NCBI GenBank assembly: GCA_937959065.1
Contig: CALGOI010000013.1
Location: 1 to 8,372 of the forward strand
Direction of reading: 5' to 3'
Length of the DNA stretch: 8,372 bases
DNA from: an uncultured Ignavibacteriota bacterium
Lineage (GTDB): Bacteria; Bacteroidota; Ignavibacteria; Tepidaquicellales; Tepidaquicellaceae
The notes below the pieces were generated by a model. The model had not been told where the DNA came from, did no database searches, and saw nothing but the letters and a program-made list of their open reading frames with translations. This document shows, piece after piece, positions 5,038 through 8,372 of this stretch. The translations under genes and the position numbers were made by a program. Position 1 is the first letter of the stretch. Every line of letters starts with the position of its first letter.

Positions 5038-5835
5038 CTAAAATTCAGGGTAGAATATCCTTTTAATGGATTTAGCTTTACCGGTTTTTGTATAAATTTC
5101 ACATATCACTCCGGCAAACCTCAGGTCATCTGTTGCTACTACATGTTTTTGAGGTGTACCATATTTAAAGCGCTTTATGGATTGCTCTTTTTTCATTCCT
5201 ATCACAGAATCATATGAACCTGTCATTCCTACGTCTGTTATGTATGCCGTTCCATCGGGAAGTACTCTGTTATCCGCCGTTGGTATGTGTGTATGTGTTC
5301 CTACTACAACGCTTGCTCTTCCGTCTGCATACCAGCCAAAAGCCATCTTCTCTGCGGTCGCTTCTGCGTGGAAATCAACAAATAATATATTTGTCTCTTC
5401 TTTAATCTTTTCCTGTGCCCAATCAAAAGACCGGAAGGGACATTCAAGCGGCTTCATCATTGCTCTTCCCAGAAGGTTGAGAATCCCTATCTTTACACCC
5501 GCGACGGGAATCTCATAAATTCCAAACCCCTTTCCATAAACTCCTTTCGGATAATTAAAAGGGCGGAGAACCTCCGTAGCATCATTAAAATACTTATGAG
5601 CTTGTATTTTATCCATTGTGTGATTTCCGCCTGTCAGAACATTAATTCCCAGATCCAGAAGACTCTTTGCGTCCTTTTCAAGCGTACCCATTCCCTCAGT
5701 GATGTTTTCCGCGTTTGCGATGGTAAAATCGACTTTGTACTTGGTTATAAAACTGGGCAGTAAGGATTTGGTCAGATTATAACCCGGTTCCCCGATAATA
5801 TCTCCAATAAATAATACGTTTAAGGTGTCTTTCAA
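5038..5835 (-). CDS. ymdB: YmdB/TIGR00282-family metallophosphoesterase (TTG start)
   Basis: This 265-residue protein has the usual length for the YmdB family, cytoplasmic binuclear-metal phosphodiesterases; the Bacillus subtilis member hydrolyses 2',3'-cyclic nucleotides and affects biofilm and sporulation choices. The metal ligands are all visible: Asp12 (GDIIGEPG), Glu43/Asn44 (NAEN), Asn71/His72 (GGNH), His156 (FHAE) and His181/His183 (GTHTHI). The usual Trp of NHTWDK is Met here (NHTMDK). No ATG fits: the frame opens only nine codons upstream and the family N-terminus begins right at KDTLNVLFIGD, so the TTG at 5835 is used. AAGGA lies about 11 nt before it. The gene follows the DUF1232 stop by 24 bp, consistent with one operon. 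Confidence 0.93.
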   Translation of the reverse strand: MKDTLNVLFIGDIIGEPGYNLTKSLLPSFITKYKVDFTIANAENITEGMGTLEKDAKSLLDLGINVLTGGNHTMDKIQAHKYFNDATEVLRPFNYPKGVYGKGFGIYEIPVAGVKIGILNLLGRAMMKPLECPFRSFDWAQEKIKEETNILFVDFHAEATAEKMAFGWYADGRASVVVGTHTHIPTADNRVLPDGTAYITDVGMTGSYDSVIGMKKEQSIKRFKYGTPQKHVVATDDLRFAGVICEIYTKTGKAKSIKRIFYPEF

Positions 5836-5859
5836 ATGGCGGGCGGTCCTTATTGTGAA

Positions 5860-6282
5860 TTAAAAATAATCGTTAAGATCAAGCCCTCTCCATTCACAGT
5901 AGAGCTTGAGGTCTGATTGAATCGATTTAAAAATTGCTGCTAATGCTACTGCGTCATCGGTTAATCCCAGCAGGGGAATAAGGTCAGGCATCAGATCAAA
6001 TGGATTTAAAAAATATAACACTCCTACAGTCAAAAGTCCGATTGTTCGCCAGGGAATCTCCCTGTACCTTCCTGCCTTATAATCTTTAACCATCTGTAGT
6101 GCAAGCTTTACCTGGTTATAGAGTTTACCAAACTTATCTTTGTTCAGCTTTTCGCTTTTTTCACGTATCTCGTCCTCGTGAACTATTACTTCATCTACTT
6201 CTTCAGGTGTTACTTCCTGGCTTTCATGCTCTATCAGGTCTATAACTTCCTGGTCATGTATGTCCTTATTTTCTTTACTCAT
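5860..6282 (-). CDS. DUF1232 (YkvA-like) protein with acidic N-terminal extension
   Basis: This 140-residue protein carries the YkvA/DUF1232 core at about residues 76-120: IPWRTIGLLTVGVLYFLNPFDLMPD with the signature NPFDLMPD (93-100) and GLTDD (106-110). The core has one or two hydrophobic segments and is probably membrane associated; its biochemical role is not known. The first 50 residues are highly charged and acidic (many Glu/Asp), an extension not needed for the domain. The start ATG at 6282 lacks a clear Shine-Dalgarno. It lies 44 bp after the VOC gene and 24 bp before the phosphoesterase gene. Confidence 0.9.
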   Translation of the reverse strand: MSKENKDIHDQEVIDLIEHESQEVTPEEVDEVIVHEDEIREKSEKLNKDKFGKLYNQVKLALQMVKDYKAGRYREIPWRTIGLLTVGVLYFLNPFDLMPDLIPLLGLTDDAVALAAIFKSIQSDLKLYCEWRGLDLNDYF

Positions 6283-6326
6283 TAATTCGTTCTATTTATC
6301 TAATATATATTAAATTAGAGTATTCT

Positions 6327-6998
6327 TCAATCCGATATGGACTTAATTGTGTACCTGTAATCTCCAAATGCCAGAGCCGAATCCTTAATTCCGCTCAATT
6401 CTAACGTGATAGGGTAAATTTTCGCCGGCGGACAGTTTGGAAACCAGTTTCTTCCTTCCGGGACAATGATAAGTAACCCGTTATCATCCCCCGCTGCTGT
6501 AAAGGATTCATTGTCTCCTGAAAATAATGGGATGCCTGTCGCCTCATTTATTTCTTTAAAAAACTCTTCAACATTTTTTACCGGCATTCCTATCTCACTT
6601 ATTGAGGTTATGTTATTAAAGGAAAATTCTCCGTTAGAAGCATTTTCAAGCCTGTGTCTTGCAATAAACTCAATAATGTTTCCTGCGGGATCATAAAAAT
6701 AAATAGAATGAGCGTCCCATGAACGGAAATCTATTATATTCTCACCATTATAAGTCATTGGTTCAGCTTTAGCTTGGATCCACTCCAGGGACTGTACTAT
6801 CATATTTTCAGATATATTGAAAGCAAAATGGTAAAAAGCGTTTCCATTACCTTGCTCAAATGTTAACAAGGAACTCCCGGCAATTACAGTAAAAGATTTA
6901 TCATTTTCAGAGAAACATTTAAATCCAAGAGTATTTAAATAAAACTCTTTAAGTTCTCTTAATTTACCCGTTTGCAATTTTACCTTCTTTATATCCAT
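6327..6998 (-). CDS. VOC superfamily (glyoxalase/bleomycin-resistance fold) protein
   Basis: This 223-residue protein has an N-terminal VOC unit (about 1-115) with LKEFYLNTLGFK (16-27) and the closing strand SIYFYDPAGNIIEFIAR (98-114), where Glu110 is the usual metal ligand; His57 (YHFAF) is another candidate. The first-strand ligand position is not His, so metal binding may be altered. Residues about 130-220 look like a second, weaker VOC repeat (EIGMPVKNVEEFFKEI). The reaction cannot be told: the superfamily includes glyoxalases, dioxygenases and antibiotic-binding proteins. The frame stays open to 7262, but that stretch overlaps the membrane protein gene and a terminator and is not family-like, so the ATG at 6998 is used. 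No Shine-Dalgarno is seen. A terminator hairpin ends 13 nt before the start. Confidence 0.88.
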   Translation of the reverse strand: MDIKKVKLQTGKLRELKEFYLNTLGFKCFSENDKSFTVIAGSSLLTFEQGNGNAFYHFAFNISENMIVQSLEWIQAKAEPMTYNGENIIDFRSWDAHSIYFYDPAGNIIEFIARHRLENASNGEFSFNNITSISEIGMPVKNVEEFFKEINEATGIPLFSGDNESFTAAGDDNGLLIIVPEGRNWFPNCPPAKIYPITLELSGIKDSALAFGDYRYTIKSISD

Positions 6999-7000
6999 TA

Positions 7001-7034
7001 CTATAAATAAAAAAGCATCTTTAAAAGATGCTTT
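7001..7034 (-). terminator. Intrinsic terminator of the membrane protein gene, just before the VOC gene
   Basis: AAAGCATCT and AGATGCTTT (7012-7020 and 7026-7034) pair perfectly around TTAAA. On the minus strand the stem runs into TTTTTTATTTATAG. It lies 29 nt after the stop of the gene at 7064, and its T-run ends only a few bases before the VOC ATG at 6998. Confidence 0.85.
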
Positions 7035-7063
7035 AAAAATATAAGAAAACTCCCTGTTACCTG

Positions 7064-7501
7064 TTAGGCACTTGCAGTTGCGGCCGTACTCTCGGTTTTC
7101 TTCTTCCCCTGTATTAGTGCAATAACGATTGATACGATAAGTACCATAAATCCCGCTATGACTCCGTCTAAAACCAATGCCTGCCAGTTGTTTATTCTCA
7201 TTCCAAAATATGTATAAAATACATACGGTACACTTAGATACAACCCAAGCCAGAAACCGCATGCGAATCCTTGCATTAAGGGGGAACCCCCTTTGTTGAA
7301 ATATTTTGAATAAATAATACTTATTAAAAGAGCTTGTGAAATGTTTGCTGCTATCAATGCCCAGAATCTTAGTGACTCCATCTCGCGCTGTACTGTGGCG
7401 TACGCTTCACTGAAATAATCCATAAACATAACCGCATAAAATAAATAACCCAAAGCGAAAAAAAGTATCGCCCCAATAATAGTAGAAATAATGATTTTCA
7501 T
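7064..7501 (-). CDS. Four-helix integral membrane protein, unknown function
   Basis: This 145-residue protein has four predicted spans, at about residues 3-26, 46-65, 75-99 and 107-131, and a short tail of Lys followed by Thr/Ala/Ser (KKKTESTAATASA). No family was recognised with confidence. The segment QGFACGFWLGLYLSVPYVF, then an amphipathic FGMRINNW and a VDG-like LDG before the last span, are the features most likely to be conserved. The start at 7501 is well supported: AAGGAG lies seven bases before the ATG, one of the best ribosome sites in the window. It appears to be a single-gene unit, with 150 bp upstream and a terminator right after. Confidence 0.82.
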   Translation of the reverse strand: MKIIISTIIGAILFFALGYLFYAVMFMDYFSEAYATVQREMESLRFWALIAANISQALLISIIYSKYFNKGGSPLMQGFACGFWLGLYLSVPYVFYTYFGMRINNWQALVLDGVIAGFMVLIVSIVIALIQGKKKTESTAATASA

Positions 7502-7651
7502 ACCCTTACTCCTTTTTGGTTTATTATTTTAGCCGGAGGATTACAATCTGTAGAATAAGAGTTTTGGCTGGATTAAATTTAACAGTTTTAATTTTAAATT
7601 ACTTATTAAAACTTGCGCATTACAGGGAAATATTGATAATACAAATAGATA
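7502..7651 (-). other. Intergenic region between the transpeptidase and the membrane protein gene
   Basis: This 150-bp AT-rich gap must hold the end of the transpeptidase transcript and the promoter of the next gene. A 9-bp AT-only stem (AGTTTTAAT 7584-7592 with ATTAAAACT 7605-7613, 12-nt loop) is seen but is too weak to call a terminator. No confident promoter was found; no sigma-54-type site is present. Confidence 0.5.
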
Positions 7652-8206
7652 TTATGGAAAAATTTCTATTTCGGTCCCGTTATCGATTACATTCCAGATT
7701 TCTTCGATCTCGTCATTGGTAACTGCTATACAACCGTCTGTCCAGTCTGTCGAAGTATAATAAACCGCGTTCCAGTCCATCTCATTCGGAAAACCGTGTA
7801 TCATTATATCTCCTCCGGGGGAAACCCCCATTTCTTCCGCCCTTTGTTTATCATCACCGTTTGGGTATGAGATATGTAATGATAAATGGAATTTACTGTT
7901 TGGATTTCGCCAGTCGAGTATATATTTCCCCTCCGGTGTTTTGCTGTCACCTTCCATTTGTTTGTGTCCAACAGGATTTCCGCCAAGGGATATGTCATAT
8001 TCCTTCAATGCGTTGCCCTCTTTCATCAAGATCAATCTCCTGTCTTCCTTGTAAACTATTACTTTATCGGCTTTGATTCCGGGAGGTAGTTTTTTGGATT
8101 CGGATTTTCCGGGCTGCTCTCTTTTTATTAAATAAAATCCCGCTAACCCAACTGCTGAAATTGCAGAGAAGGTTACTAAGTATTTAACAACTTTACTAAA
8201 TGACAT
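7652..8206 (-). CDS. L,D-transpeptidase catalytic-domain (YkuD fold) protein, YafK/DpaA-like
   Basis: This 184-residue protein has a single N-terminal membrane anchor or signal (about residues 7-27, LVTFSAISAVGLAGFYLI), so the domain faces the periplasm. The YkuD domain spans about 47-183: VIVYKEDRRLILMKEG, GDSKTPEGKY (86-95), the catalytic His in IMIHGFP (His137), and TDGCIAVTNDEI with the catalytic Cys159. The HG...(S/T)xGC pattern is intact, so activity is expected. YkuD enzymes form 3-3 cross-links or attach lipoprotein; the YafK (DpaA) branch instead cuts the link between Lpp and peptidoglycan. The compact form and TDGC wording point to YafK-like, with moderate confidence. The ATG overlaps the stop of the upstream dipeptidase (TAATG), suggesting translational coupling, and there is no Shine-Dalgarno. 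Confidence 0.9.
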   Translation of the reverse strand: MSFSKVVKYLVTFSAISAVGLAGFYLIKREQPGKSESKKLPPGIKADKVIVYKEDRRLILMKEGNALKEYDISLGGNPVGHKQMEGDSKTPEGKYILDWRNPNSKFHLSLHISYPNGDDKQRAEEMGVSPGGDIMIHGFPNEMDWNAVYYTSTDWTDGCIAVTNDEIEEIWNVIDNGTEIEIFP

Positions 8207-8372
8207 TAACCGCAGACTTGTTTGAAAACACGAAGGAAATTCAATCCAAGGATCTTTCTTATGTCTTCCTGGCTGTATCCTTCACAGAGGAGAATATATG
8301 TGAGGTTGGGATACTTTGAGACGTAAGATAATTCATATGGAGGAATTATTTAGCCGTAGAAATACGATCATA
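8206..8372 (-). pseudogene. C-terminal part of an M19 membrane (renal-type) dipeptidase with in-frame stops
   Basis: Reading up from the TAA at 8206-8208, the frame gives VSKYPNLT, then GYSQEDIRKILGLNFLRVF near the end, the well-known C-terminus of M19 zinc dipeptidases, which cleave dipeptides including those with D-residues. Further upstream the same frame reads SYFYG, stop (8350-8352), IIPPYELSYVSKYP. This lines up without gaps with the family pattern SDFDG-x4-P-x2-L-x-D-VSKYP, but three Asp positions are Tyr, and a second stop (TGA, 8368-8370) stands where Gly precedes Ser. The lost Asp includes the active-site Asp of the DFDG motif. Either the gene is decayed or the sequence near this edge has errors; the bulk of the gene is outside the window. 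The stop overlaps the transpeptidase ATG. Confidence 0.65.

Noticed and set aside
6999..7262. N-terminal extension of the VOC protein to 311 residues
   Set aside because: The extra 88 residues overlap the membrane protein gene in another frame, read through a terminator hairpin, and show no VOC or other family pattern.
7584..7613. Terminator of the transpeptidase gene
   Set aside because: The stem has almost only A-T pairs with a 12-nt loop and no T-run, so it is likely chance in AT-rich DNA.
8350..8372. Frameshift explanation for the dipeptidase (YDRISTAK in another frame joined to PPYELSYV)
   Set aside because: The single-frame reading SYFYG-x-IIPP aligns without gaps to SDFDG-x4-P, so substitutions explain it better than an indel.

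Overview
The window looks like a stretch of an AT-rich, Gram-negative chromosome. The best guess is the Bacteroidota/Ignavibacteriota/Chlorobiota group, inferred from the signal peptides cut before Gln (YS|Q), outer-membrane barrels ending in Phe, patchy use of Shine-Dalgarno sites and the general gene style. No rRNA or marker gene is present to prove it. Every gene reads on the minus strand, so transcription runs from high to low coordinates.

Right part (8372 to 3438), in transcription order. First comes the C-terminal end of an M19 membrane dipeptidase with in-frame stops; its stop codon overlaps the start of a YafK/DpaA-type L,D-transpeptidase-fold protein. Next is a four-helix membrane protein closed by an intrinsic terminator. 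Then follows a compact run of six genes with 16-51 bp gaps: a VOC (glyoxalase-fold) protein, a DUF1232/YkvA protein, a YmdB-type metallophosphoesterase with a TTG start, a DinB-fold protein, a second small membrane protein and a class I O-methyltransferase. These are housekeeping or conserved genes with no obvious single pathway; a hairpin plus T-run at about 3348-3370 probably ends the run.

Left part (3437 to 1) is the most interesting. Three tandem paralogous outer-membrane beta-barrel genes (about 210 aa each) are each a separate transcription unit with its own terminator, and each has a sigma-54 (RpoN) type -24/-12 promoter (TGGCAC-N5-TTG) 54-74 nt before its start codon (from the predicted transcription start). 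They are followed by the receiver domain of a response regulator, truncated by the window edge, with a weaker -24/-12-like element. About 85-123 bp upstream of each of the four -24/-12 elements lies a shared element, RTGTCNCRRWWTW on the minus strand, often inside inverted or tandem repeats. This is where enhancer sites for sigma-54 activators sit. The layout suggests a small sigma-54 outer-membrane regulon, perhaps controlled by the adjacent response regulator if that turns out to be NtrC-like; the output part of that gene is outside the window, so this link is inference.
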